Of a stretch of 64,000 nt of DNA, positions 44,334 through 52,052 are shown one piece after another. The stretch's first letter is position 1. Every line of letters starts with the position of its first letter. A program made the translations under genes and the position numbers. Under the pieces are notes generated by a model. It was not told the origin of the DNA. It searched no databases and saw nothing but the letters and a program-made list of their open reading frames with translations. Source of the stretch: PR03 sp964353555 (GTDB lineage Bacteria; Myxococcota_A; UBA9160; PR03). The stretch covers positions 1 to 64,000 of the forward strand of contig CAYGWM010000007.1 in the NCBI GenBank assembly GCA_964353555.1, read 5' to 3'.

Positions 44334-45221
44334 TCAGCGGAGCGCTCCCTGCAGCGCCAGCAGCGCGCGCTCGGCGACCATCTGCGGATTCGCGTTGCGC
44401 TGCACGAGCGTCTTGCGACACGCGAGCAGTTCGCGGAACGCATCGAGCTCGGCGCCGGCGCTGCGATCCCCCGCGGCGCAGCGATCGGCCACGCGCTCGC
44501 GCAGCACGAGCCCCGCGGTTTCGAGCAATACGGCGACCGCCGGGGCCGTGTCGCTGCGCGGACCGCGAAACTCTTCCGCCCAGTCGAGCAACTCCGGCAC
44601 CGACAGCGCGCCGAGATCCGCGACGCGTTGCGCCTGCTCGCGCACGTCGTCCGGCGCCCCCGCGAGACGCGGCTCGGGACGCGGGAACGCGATTCGCTGG
44701 CAGCGCGAGCGCACCGTCGCGAGCAGTCCCGACGCGGTCGCCGCTACGAGCAACAGCGCGGTTCGCGGCGGCGGCTCTTCGAGCAGTCGGAGCAGCGCAT
44801 TCTGCGCCTCCTGATTCAGCCACTCGGCGTCGGCGATCACTGCGGCGCGATAGCCGCCCTCGTGCGAGCGCAAGCGCAGCGCCTGCTGCACCGCGCGGAT
44901 CTGGCCGATGCGCACACGCGTGTCATCGGCACCGCGCTCGACCCACAACAGGTCCGCATGGTCGCCGATGTGGCGCAGCAGCGGTCCGGACTTGCCGGCG
45001 CCGTCGAGCGCGATCTCCTCGCGCTGCGTGGACCTTCGACAACTCGCGCACGCATCGCAGGGTCGGCCCTTCGCTGCCTCGCAAACGAGACCACGCGCGA
45101 AGCGCAGCGCCGCTTCGCGTGCGACGGCGGGAGGACCGGAGAGCAGATAGGCGGAATGGATGCGCCCGGTCTCGAGACTGCGACGCAGGAGCGATTCGGA
45201 ATCGGAAGCCGCGACGGACAT
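44334..45221 (-). CDS. holB: DNA polymerase III delta' subunit
   Basis: Clamp-loader subunit of 295 residues. HSAYLLSGPPAVAREAALRF replaces the canonical P-loop, as in most delta' proteins. The zinc module CEAAKGRPCDACASCRR is present, then RIGQIRAVQQALRLRSHEGG, VIADAEWLNQEAQNALLRLL-EEPP and TVRSRCQRIAF (SRC motif). It heads the holB-metG-tatD-suhB operon, with a leaderless-type -10 box upstream. Confidence 0.92.
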   Translation of the reverse strand: MSVAASDSESLLRRSLETGRIHSAYLLSGPPAVAREAALRFARGLVCEAAKGRPCDACASCRRSTQREEIALDGAGKSGPLLRHIGDHADLLWVERGADDTRVRIGQIRAVQQALRLRSHEGGYRAAVIADAEWLNQEAQNALLRLLEEPPPRTALLLVAATASGLLATVRSRCQRIAFPRPEPRLAGAPDDVREQAQRVADLGALSVPELLDWAEEFRGPRSDTAPAVAVLLETAGLVLRERVADRCAAGDRSAGAELDAFRELLACRKTLVQRNANPQMVAERALLALQGALR

Positions 45222-45230
45222 CGGCGAATG

Positions 45231-45236
45231 AGTCTA
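45231..45236 (-). promoter_or_regulatory. -10 box of holB, leaderless type
   Basis: On the minus strand TAGACT ends 9 bases before the holB ATG at 45221. There is no recognisable -35 at 17 bases. Confidence 0.4.
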
Positions 45237-45363
45237 GGGGAAGCCCCCTGGCTCCGCCGTTGCGGCGTGGATCTGGCGCCATTGGTTGCCGCTTCGACTC
45301 AAGTTCGTTGCACATTGGGTCGATGCACGGCGAGTCCAACAAACCCGGTGAGGAGGGCGATCC

Positions 45364-45786
45364 ATGGCATTTCTGCGTGTGCGCGGTGAGGAAGGCAGTG
45401 GCGAGGTGGTGCTGGCCGGGATTTCCCAGAGCCCGCCGGCCGGCGGCGCTGCGAACCTGAGCGCGTTCATCGATCAGGGCTCGGAGTTCGAAGGCAAGCT
45501 CAGCTTCAAGGACACCGTCCGCATCGACGGCTGCTTCCGCGGCGAGATCACCAGCCAGAACACGCTCGTCGTCGGCGAGACCGGCGAGATCATGGCGACC
45601 GTGCGATCGCGCAACGTGATCGTCTCCGGCACCGTGACCGGCAACGTGTTTGCGACCGAGAAGATCATGTTGCACAAGACCGCGCGCGTCGAAGGCGACA
45701 TCGAGGCGGGCTGCGTTGCGATCGAAGAGGGCGCGATCGTGAACGGCAAGATCACGATGAATGGGATGCCGAAGAGTTCCTCGTAG
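45364..45786 (+). CDS. Bactofilin
   Basis: The 140-residue protein has the bactofilin right-handed beta-helix: ANLSAFIDQGSEFEGKLSFK, TVRIDGCFRGEITSQNTLVV, GEIMATVRSRNVIVSGTVTG and NVFATEKIMLHKTARVEGDI repeats, with short tails. Bactofilins polymerise without nucleotide and organise cell shape or peptidoglycan enzymes in myxobacteria and Caulobacter. Start ATG 45364 follows GAGGAGG. No M23 peptidase partner is adjacent. Confidence 0.93.
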   Translation: MAFLRVRGEEGSGEVVLAGISQSPPAGGAANLSAFIDQGSEFEGKLSFKDTVRIDGCFRGEITSQNTLVVGETGEIMATVRSRNVIVSGTVTGNVFATEKIMLHKTARVEGDIEAGCVAIEEGAIVNGKITMNGMPKSSS

Positions 45787-45810
45787 CGCGGATCGCGCAC
45801 GGCCGGACGG

Positions 45811-46077
45811 CTACGTGGCTCGCGGCTCCACCGGGACCACCTGTGTGATCGCCGGGATCTCGCGTCGCAGCGTCGCTTCGATCACGAAGCGCAGTGTCGC
45901 GAGCTGCGATGGGCAGTGCGCGCAAGCACCCTGGAAGAGCAGGCTGACGACGCCGCTCCCGCTCACGCCGACCACTTCGACATTGCCGCCGTCCACCAGC
46001 AGGCCGGGGCGCAGCCGATCCATCACACTCTCGACCTGCGCGCGCAGGCGCTGGGCGAGTTCGTTGTTGCCATCCAT
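45811..46077 (-). CDS. NifU C-terminal-domain (Nfu-type) iron-sulfur protein
   Basis: Start ATG 46077 gives an 88-residue product, a stand-alone NifU C-terminal domain: MDRLRPGLLVDGGNVEVVGV, SLLFQGACAHCPSQLATLRF (CxxC that holds the cluster). Nfu proteins carry [4Fe-4S] clusters to targets. The frame stays open to 46545, but that part overlaps moaD on the other strand and is a shadow. It is divergent from the moaDE gene with 67 bases between. Confidence 0.9.
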   Translation of the reverse strand: MDGNNELAQRLRAQVESVMDRLRPGLLVDGGNVEVVGVSGSGVVSLLFQGACAHCPSQLATLRFVIEATLRREIPAITQVVPVEPRAT

Positions 46078-46108
46078 GCCGAGGGCATCGGCCGTTCCGG
46101 GCGGGTCG

Positions 46109-46137
46109 TTGAGTAGGGCCGCTGCGGGCACTAGGCT
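46109..46137 (+). promoter_or_regulatory. Promoter of moaDE-moaB, leaderless type
   Basis: TTGAGT (46109-46114), a 17-base spacer and TAGGCT (46132-46137) end 7 bases before the ATG at 46145. Confidence 0.55.
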
Positions 46138-46144
46138 CGGACCC

Positions 46145-46834
46145 ATGCAGGTGCGTGTGTTGTTGTTCGGCTCTCTGCGCGAAGCGGCTGGGGCGAAGGA
46201 GTTCTCGGTGGACCTGCCGGAGCGCGCAAGGGTCGTCGCGCTGCGAGCGCTGCTGGTGTCGTCGCAGCCAGCGTTCGAGGGACTTGCCGGCCGCTTGCGC
46301 GTCGCGGTCAATCGCGAGTTCGCGGCCGATGACGCGGTGCTCGCGGAGGGCGATGAAGTTGCCTTCCTGCCGCCTGTCTCCGGGGGTTCGCGTTCGCATG
46401 CAGGCGCGGGCGACGATCGGCCTCGCTGCACGATCTCGGAGCGTCCGCTCGACGCCGCTGCCGTCGCGGCGCTCGTCTTGGGGCCCGATGCCGGTGGTGT
46501 CGTGAGTTTCGTCGGCGCCGTGCGCGATAACGCGCGCGGTCGCACGATCCGTCACCTGGTGTACGAGGCCTATCCCGCGATGGCGCTCGCCGAAATGGAA
46601 CGCATTTGTGACGCGGCGGCACAACGCTGGCCGGGCGCGCGCGTCGCGATCGCGCATCGCGTCGGCCACCTCGAAGTCGGTGACCTGGCCGTCGTGGTGG
46701 TCGCAGCGGCAGCGCACCGCGCCGAGGCCTTCGAGGCCTGTCGCTTCGCGATCGACACGTTGAAGCAAACGGTTCCGATCTGGAAGAAGGAGGTCGCGAC
46801 CGACGGTGTGTACTGGGTGGATGATCACCCGTGA
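46145..46834 (+). CDS. Molybdopterin synthase MoaD-MoaE fusion
   Basis: Both subunits of molybdopterin synthase in one 229-residue chain. Residues 1-81 are MoaD (MQVRVLLFGSLREAAGAKEF ... FLPPVSGG) and residues 80-81 are the GG that in free MoaD is the C-terminus carrying the thiocarboxylate. MoaE follows after a 10-residue linker: GGVVSFVGAVRDNARGR, LVYEAYPAMALAEMERI, VAIAHRVGHLEVGD and KQTVPIWKKE with catalytic lysines. Mycobacterial MoaX has the same arrangement and is cut after GG, so proteolysis is expected here. moaB overlaps it. Confidence 0.92.
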   Translation: MQVRVLLFGSLREAAGAKEFSVDLPERARVVALRALLVSSQPAFEGLAGRLRVAVNREFAADDAVLAEGDEVAFLPPVSGGSRSHAGAGDDRPRCTISERPLDAAAVAALVLGPDAGGVVSFVGAVRDNARGRTIRHLVYEAYPAMALAEMERICDAAAQRWPGARVAIAHRVGHLEVGDLAVVVVAAAAHRAEAFEACRFAIDTLKQTVPIWKKEVATDGVYWVDDHP

Positions 46835-47352
46835 GCGAGGTATCCAGCGTCCAAGGTCACCGGCACGCTGCAACGAAGCGGCTCTGCGCGGTGGTGATCA
46901 CCGTCTCGGACACCCGCACGCTCGCTGACGACAGCGGCGGCGCGCTGCTCGTCGAACTGATCGAGCGCGCGGGCCACCGCGTCGTCGATCGCAGCATCGT
47001 GCCTGACGAGGTCGATGCGATCCGCGCCGCGGTCGACGTCGCGGTGATGCGCGACGACGTGCACGCGGTGCTGCTCACCGGCGGAACGGGCATCGCAGCG
47101 CGCGACGTGACGCCGGAGGCGCTCGAACCGATTCTCGATCGCGTGATTCCGGGTTTCGGCGAACTCTTTCGCGCGCTCTCGTATCAGCAGATCGGCTCCG
47201 CGGCGCTGCTCTCGCGGGCGCTCGCTGGAACGGTGCGCGGCCGTGTCGTCGCGGCGTTGCCCGGTTCGCGTGCGGCGATCCGGCTGGCCGTCGAGAAGCT
47301 GTTGCTGCCCGAGTTGCCGCACCTCGCTTCCGAGGCCGCGAAGGGCGCTTGA
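46831..47352 (+). CDS. moaB: Molybdopterin adenylyltransferase-type protein MoaB/MogA
   Basis: Start GTG 46831 overlaps moaDE. 173 residues with LCAVVITVSDTRTLADDSGG, VHAVLLTGGTGIAARDVTPE, FGELFRALSYQQIGSAALLS and VVAALPGSRAAIRLAVEKLL, the MoCF fold that binds and adenylylates molybdopterin. MoaB and MogA are hard to separate; length favours MoaB. Its stop overlaps the peptidase-MA gene. Confidence 0.92.
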   Translation: MSEVSSVQGHRHAATKRLCAVVITVSDTRTLADDSGGALLVELIERAGHRVVDRSIVPDEVDAIRAAVDVAVMRDDVHAVLLTGGTGIAARDVTPEALEPILDRVIPGFGELFRALSYQQIGSAALLSRALAGTVRGRVVAALPGSRAAIRLAVEKLLLPELPHLASEAAKGA

Positions 47353-48772
47353 GACGCACGCGGGCGCTGATCGTGTTTGCAGCGCTCGGGTGTGCGCTCG
47401 TGGCAGCCCCGGCGCACGCCGAACTGTACGTGTGGGTCGACGCCGAAGGACAGACGCACATAAGCGACGATCCGAAGGCGGTGCCGCCTGATGCCGCGAG
47501 TCTGCCCGGTTCCGGCGGTGGCGCGGGCGAACTCTGGGGCGGGCGCGTGGTCGGTCCATCGGCGCGGGCGACGGCGCGCGATCGAAGCGAGAGCGAGCGC
47601 CGTGTCGATCTGCTCGTGCGCGGCGCGCTCGACGACCTGCGTCGCGGCGAGACCGCGCGTGCCGCAGCGTCGCTCGAAGGCGTCGTGCGTGTCGAGCCGG
47701 GAAATCCCGAAGCGCACTGGTATCTGGCGCTGCTCGATCGCCAGCGCGGGCGACTCGAGGCAGCGGAGCGACACCTCGAAGCGTTCCTCGCGCACGCGGG
47801 CGATTCGCACGATGACTGGCGCGCCTCCGCCGAGCGGCGACTCGCCGGGCTGCGCGATGAGCGCCGGCTCTCGGCGGAGCAGGGCGCGTCGGGTCCGCTG
47901 CGACTCGTCGCGACGCAGAGCCCGCACTTTCGCGTCCGCTACGACGCGCGACTCGGTGAAGCGTCGCCCGACTATGCGCGCACGGTGCTGCGCTATCTGG
48001 AAGAGGCGTATCGCGACGTCGTCGCGCGACTCGGCGTCGCGCCGAGCGAGCCGACCGGGGTCGTGCTCTACGGCAAGGCGGCCTATCTCGCCGCGCATCA
48101 GCACCGCTTCTCCTTCCCGACCGTCGGATTCTTCGACGGCAGCATCCACGTCGCGTCGGCCGCGCATCCGGCGGGCGAACTGCGTTCGCTGCTCTTCCAC
48201 GAGTTCACCCATGCAGTGTTCGCCGAGCGCAGCGGTGGCGATCGCCCGTTCTGGCTGAACGAGGGGCTCGCGGAGCTGGCCGAGCGCGTCTCGCGCGGCG
48301 AGCGCGGCGTCTCGCGCAGCGAGCGCGCGTTGCTGCGGCGTCGCATCGACGCGGGCGCGTGGATCCCGCTGGGGCGCCTGGCGCCCGGCTTCGGCGGACT
48401 CGACGAGGCGAGTGCGCGCGTCGCCTATCTCGAGGCGACGGCGGCGGCTGCCTGGGTCGAGTCGCACGCCGGCGCCGCCGGCATCGGCGCGCTTCTCGAT
48501 GCGATCGCGGCGGGCCAGGACCTCGACGTCGCCTTGCGCCGNNNNNNNNNNNNNNNNNNNNNNNNNNNNNNNNNNNNNNNNNNNNNNNNNNNNNNNNNNN
48601 NNNNNNNNNNNNNNNNNNNNNNNNNNNNNNNNNNNNNNNNNGCGCGCTTCTCGATGCGATCGCGGCGGGCCAGGACCTCGACGTCGCCTTGCGCCGTGCC
48701 ACCGGCCTCACCACCGCCACGCTAGACACCACCCTCCGCCACGAAATCCTCTCCGAGTTCGCAACCCCCTGA
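47349..48772 (+). CDS. Secreted DUF4124-TPR-peptidase MA protein (split by a gap)
   Basis: Start TTG 47349. A signal peptide (to AHA), DUF4124 (ELYVWVDAEGQTHISDDP), a TPR segment (about 95-165) and a gluzincin metalloprotease domain of the peptidase-MA type: SLLFHEFTHAVFAERSGGDR (HExxH) and FWLNEGLAELAERV (third ligand Glu). The gap at 48542-48641 is flanked by identical 55-base copies (48487-48541, 48642-48696). Collapsing them restores one frame of 422 residues ending ...RHEILSEFATP; as written, the 155 extra bases break the frame. Confidence 0.85.
48542..48641. other. Assembly gap (100 N) with 55-base identical flanks
   Basis: Exactly 100 N. 48487-48541 equals 48642-48696. The gap lies in the 3' part of the peptidase-MA gene and should be closed by merging the overlap. 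Confidence 0.93.
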
Positions 48773-48779
48773 GGAGAAA

Positions 48780-48898
48780 GAGGAGAAAGGGGACGGTCCT
48801 CCAAGCGGACGGGCTGTGGACTCGAGGGACACACCTCGCCGAGGTCTGTCCCTCGAGTCCACAGCCCGTCCTCGCCGAGGACCGTCCCCTTTCTCCTC
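48780..48898 (+). repeat. Nested perfect palindrome, 119 bases (REP/BIME-like)
   Basis: Two perfect arm pairs: 48780-48800 with 48878-48898 (21 bp, core AAAGGGGACGGTCCT) and 48808-48831 with 48847-48870 (24 bp, core GGGCTGTGGACTCGAGGGAC). Seven-base spacers separate the pairs on each side, and the centre CACCTCGCCGAGGTC is itself nearly palindromic. The motif CCTCGCCGAGG occurs twice. GGGGACGG-type ends recall REP elements mobilised by IS200-like RAYT transposases, but no transposase is in the window. It begins 8 bases after the peptidase-MA stop and could act as a terminator. Confidence 0.85.
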
Positions 48899-48901
48899 GG
48901 C

Positions 48902-48907
48902 TACGCT
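48902..48907 (+). promoter_or_regulatory. -10 box of the M20 gene, leaderless type
   Basis: TACGCT ends 8 bases before the ATG at 48916. The -35 position falls inside the right arm of the palindrome (GGACCG). Confidence 0.4.
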
Positions 48908-48915
48908 GGGCGGTC

Positions 48916-50115
48916 ATGGCGACGTTGCTCGACGGGTTGAGGGATGAGGCTCAGGTGGAGCTCGAGGGCGCGATCCGGATGCGTCGGCGGCTGCACGAGA
49001 ATCCTGAGCTGGGTCTGGTGCTCCCGGAGACCCAGCGCGCGGTGCTCGATGCGCTCGGCGACCTCGGCGCCGAGATCGAGACGGGCGGTGCGACGAGCGC
49101 GGTCGTCGCGACGCTGCGCGGTTCGCGACCGGGTCCGACGATCCTGTTGCGCGCCGACATGGACGCGCTGCCGATGACGGAGGAGACCGGTCTCCCGTTC
49201 GCGTCGCAGCACGACGGGCGCATGCATGCGTGCGGCCACGACGCCCATGTCGCGATGCTCGCGGGCGCCGCTCGGTTGCTCGCTCGCCGCCGCGACGCGT
49301 TCGCCGGCACCGTGAAACTGCTGTTCCAGCCCGGCGAGGAGGGCCACGGCGGCGCGCGCATCCTGATCGGCGAGGGACTCCTCGACGCCGAGCCGCGCGT
49401 CGACGCGGCGTTTGCGATCCACGTCGATTCGTCGCTTCCGCGCGGCCGCATCGCGACGCGCCCCGGCCCGATCCTCGCCGCCGGCGATCTGATCTCGATC
49501 GACGTCACCGGTCGCGGTGGCCACGCGTCGATGCCGCATCTCGCCGCCGACCCGATCCCGGTCGCGTGCGAGATCGTGATGGCGCTGCAGTCGCTCGTCA
49601 CCCGACGCATCGATGCGTTCGATCCGGTCGTGATCACGATCACGCGCATCCAGGCCGGCAGCGCGGGCAACGTGATCCCGCCGACCGCGAACCTGCTCGG
49701 TACGATCCGCTCGGTGTCGGAGCGCGCGCGGGAAGCGGCGCATGAAGGCGTGCGTCGCGTGGCCGAAGGGATCGCCGCCGCCCACGGCGTCGACGCGAAG
49801 GTGCACGTGGTTCCGGGCTATCCGGTGACCGTCAATCACGCGGACTTCGCCGCGTTCGCTCGGGGCGTTGCGGCGGAAGTGGTCGGCGAGGGCGCCATCA
49901 TCGACATGCGCGCGCCGATCATGGGCGCCGAGGATTTCTCGTACGTATTGCAGCGCGTGCCGGGCGCAATCGTCTTCCTCGGTGCGCGTCCGCCCGAAGG
50001 TCCGAGCGAGCCGCTCCATTCGAGTCGGATGCGGATCGACGAAGAGGCGATGGCGACGGGGATCGCGTTGCACGCGGCGGTCGCGCTGCGCTGGCTCGCG
50101 CAGAACGCCGCGTGA
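48916..50115 (+). CDS. M20-family amidohydrolase (AbgB/HipO-like)
   Basis: 399 residues from ATG 48916. Metal-site motifs: ILLRADMDALPMTEETGLPF, MHACGHDAHVAMLAGAARLL, LLFQPGEEGHGGARILI, AIHVDSSLPRGRI and the C-terminal MGAEDFSYVLQRVPGAIVFL. The lid domain lies about 185-295. Such enzymes remove acyl groups from N-acyl amino acids (hippurate, acetyl-diaminopimelate, aminobenzoyl-glutamate). Exact substrate unknown. The start is favoured because it is where family conservation begins. Confidence 0.92.
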   Translation: MATLLDGLRDEAQVELEGAIRMRRRLHENPELGLVLPETQRAVLDALGDLGAEIETGGATSAVVATLRGSRPGPTILLRADMDALPMTEETGLPFASQHDGRMHACGHDAHVAMLAGAARLLARRRDAFAGTVKLLFQPGEEGHGGARILIGEGLLDAEPRVDAAFAIHVDSSLPRGRIATRPGPILAAGDLISIDVTGRGGHASMPHLAADPIPVACEIVMALQSLVTRRIDAFDPVVITITRIQAGSAGNVIPPTANLLGTIRSVSERAREAAHEGVRRVAEGIAAAHGVDAKVHVVPGYPVTVNHADFAAFARGVAAEVVGEGAIIDMRAPIMGAEDFSYVLQRVPGAIVFLGARPPEGPSEPLHSSRMRIDEEAMATGIALHAAVALRWLAQNAA

Positions 50116-50492
50116 GCGAGCCTCGCTGGCCGCTGTCGCCGCGCGCTGCGCGCGTTTTCTACGGCGTTGCAGATGCATGGCTTCCGAGCGATGGCACGGG
50201 CGCGGCCGTCGACGTGGTCGCTGTGCTCGGACCGCAGCTCGAGAACGCGGGCGAACGACGCCGTCTCGAGCGCACCCTCTGGCTGCTCGAGTGGTCGCCG
50301 CGCTTGCTGCTGCGCTCGCGACGCGGCCTCAGTTGGATGGAACAGCGCGCGCGGCGCGCATGGCTCGCGCGGCTCGAGCGCAGCCGCATTCGCGCGGTGG
50401 GGCGATCCATCGCGGCGCTGCGGGCGCTCGTCGCGACGAGCTGCGCCGCCGCTTCGGGATCCGGCGCGCCTCAGTCCTTGCCTGGCGCGTAG
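50112..50492 (+). CDS. Small protein resembling gluconate 2-dehydrogenase subunit 3
   Basis: Start GTG 50112 overlaps the M20 stop. The 126-residue product begins PRWPLSPRAARVFYGVADAW and LPSDGTG, similar to the N-terminus of GMC-oxidoreductase small subunits, then RLERTLWLLEWSPRLLLRSR, and ends in a low-complexity tail. No GMC oxidoreductase is adjacent. The last 22 bases overlap the end of rpoH on the other strand. Family assignment is weak, and it may be a truncated remnant. Confidence 0.5.
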   Translation: MSEPRWPLSPRAARVFYGVADAWLPSDGTGAAVDVVAVLGPQLENAGERRRLERTLWLLEWSPRLLLRSRRGLSWMEQRARRAWLARLERSRIRAVGRSIAALRALVATSCAAASGSGAPQSLPGA

Positions 50493-51448
50493 TACTCGAA
50501 GTCCACCAGGTTCTCCTTCATGAACTCGCGCAGCCGCGCCACCACGCGCGCTTCGAGTTGGCGCACACGCTCCCGGGTGATGCCGAGTTCGTCGCCCATC
50601 TCCTGCAATGTCTTCGGCTCTTCGGCCAGCATGCGCTCCTCGATGATCATGCGGTCCCGCTCGCTGAGCGTTGCGGCGAACTCGCGGACCTTCTCGAGGA
50701 AGACGCGCCGCAGCTCGAGGTCGGCGACGTTCTTCTCGACCGACGGACCCTCGCCGGTGAGGAAATCGCCGTAGGTCGCGCTGCCTTCGTCCTCGTGGAC
50801 CGGAGCATCGATCGAGAGGTCGCTGTGACCGAGCCGCTGCTCCATGTCGACGACGTCGTCCTCGGTGACGTCGAGACGCTCGGCGATCATCCGCGGTTCG
50901 ACTTCGATGCCGAGCCGCTCGAGCTCGCGCTTCTCCTTGTTGAGCCGGAAGAAGAGCTTGCGCTGCGCGCGCGTGGTGCCGAGTCGCACCAGACGGATGT
51001 TGTCGAGCAGGTACTTGAGGACGTAGGCGCGGATCCAGTACGCCGCGTAGGACGAAAGCTTCACGCCCTGGTAGGGGTCGAAGCGTTGCACCGCCTGCAA
51101 CAGGCCGACGTTGCCCTCCTGGATCAGGTCGAGCACGTTGGTCCAGGTGCGGCGGTACTCCATCGCGATCTTCACGACCAGCCGCAGGTTCGAGAGCACG
51201 AGACGCTTGGCGGCCTCGGCGTCGCCGTGCAGGGCCCAACGCAGTGCCAGCTCGTGCTCTTCCTCGCGCGAGATCGGGGCGTGGTCGCGGAGCTGGGAGA
51301 AGTAACGCGACAGCGCGTCGGTGCGCTCGACGTCGCGGCGTTTCGTTTCGGGCGCTTCGACTCGCGCAGGGATCGCCGACTCGAGCGGCGCGATCGCACG
51401 CGTTGCCGGGCCGACCGGCGGAGGGACGCTGCGCTCGGGAGGGCTCAC
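50471..51448 (-). CDS. rpoH: RpoH-type sigma factor
   Basis: Start GTG 51448. After about 45 variable residues come region 1.2 (LSRYFSQLRDHAPISREEEH), region 2 (LVLSNLRLVVKIAMEYRRTW and DLIQEGNVGLLQAVQRFDPY), the RpoH-box-like TRAQRKLFFRLNKEKREL, region 3 and region 4.2 (LQEMGDELGITRERVRQLEA). 325 residues. The QRKLFF motif, which contacts core RNA polymerase, separates RpoH from RpoD/RpoS. It probably controls heat-shock or envelope-stress genes. Confidence 0.9.
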   Translation of the reverse strand: MSPPERSVPPPVGPATRAIAPLESAIPARVEAPETKRRDVERTDALSRYFSQLRDHAPISREEEHELALRWALHGDAEAAKRLVLSNLRLVVKIAMEYRRTWTNVLDLIQEGNVGLLQAVQRFDPYQGVKLSSYAAYWIRAYVLKYLLDNIRLVRLGTTRAQRKLFFRLNKEKRELERLGIEVEPRMIAERLDVTEDDVVDMEQRLGHSDLSIDAPVHEDEGSATYGDFLTGEGPSVEKNVADLELRRVFLEKVREFAATLSERDRMIIEERMLAEEPKTLQEMGDELGITRERVRQLEARVVARLREFMKENLVDFEYYAPGKD

Positions 51449-51454
51449 GCGGCG

Positions 51455-51460
51455 AGACTA
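51455..51460 (-). promoter_or_regulatory. -10 box of rpoH, leaderless type
   Basis: On the minus strand TAGTCT ends 6 bases before the GTG at 51448. No consensus -35 is seen. Confidence 0.4.
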
Positions 51461-51475
51461 GCAGAGCACAGAACG

Positions 51476-51510
51476 AGAACCGGGCTGCGCGGAGTGCGCA
51501 GCCCGGTTCT
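51476..51510 (-). terminator. Hairpin terminator after the cytochrome c gene
   Basis: 51476-51490 and 51496-51510 are a perfect 15-bp inverted repeat (GAACCGGGCTGCGC core) with loop GGAGT, 20 bases past the cytochrome c stop and ahead of the rpoH -10 box. A short T-rich stretch follows on the minus strand. Confidence 0.65.
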
Positions 51511-51530
51511 ACAAGTCTCGTCGCGTCGTC

Positions 51531-51908
51531 CTACTGCTTGAACGTTCGGACGTACACGATGATGTCCGTGATGTCGGAATCGGGCAGCTGAGGCCAGCCC
51601 GCCATCAATGCATTGCCGCCGTAGGCGGCCGCGCCGTTCTTCACCACGCTCATCAGATCGGCGTCGGTGCCAGGCTTCCCGTCCTTGTCCGTGTCGAACT
51701 TGAATTCGCCCTTGGTGAAGTCCCGGGGCTTCGGCTCCGGAAGCGCGACGCCCACCGGGCCGTCGCCCTTCCCTGACGTTCCGTGGCACGACGCGCAGTT
51801 CGTTTCGAAGAGCGTCTTGCCCTTCGCCGCGTCGCCCGCGGCGTTCGCGGCGATCGGCGCAGCGGCCAGCGAGAGCCCGACCATGACGAGCGACAACTTC
51901 CGAATCAT
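51531..51908 (-). CDS. Periplasmic class I cytochrome c
   Basis: Start ATG 51908 with AGGAG at normal spacing. A signal peptide (MIRKLSLVMVGLSLAAAPIA, cleaved after NA) is followed by one heme motif TNCASCHGTSGKGDGPVG (CxxCH) and a late MAGWPQLPDSDITDIIVYVR with the axial Met. 125 residues, the size of soluble electron carriers. An insert FDTDKDGKPGTDAD resembles a calcium-binding loop. Confidence 0.9.
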   Translation of the reverse strand: MIRKLSLVMVGLSLAAAPIAANAAGDAAKGKTLFETNCASCHGTSGKGDGPVGVALPEPKPRDFTKGEFKFDTDKDGKPGTDADLMSVVKNGAAAYGGNALMAGWPQLPDSDITDIIVYVRTFKQ

Positions 51909-52052
51909 CGATGGATCTCCTCGTGCTCTGCCCGGTCTCGACTCGTAACACGATCGACGAGCGAGCCGAACGACTTCCGTGCCCTCGGACGGCAGCAACG
52001 CACATCCATTCGGGCGGGTTGGGCGCGGAACATAAGAAACGCGCAGCACAGG

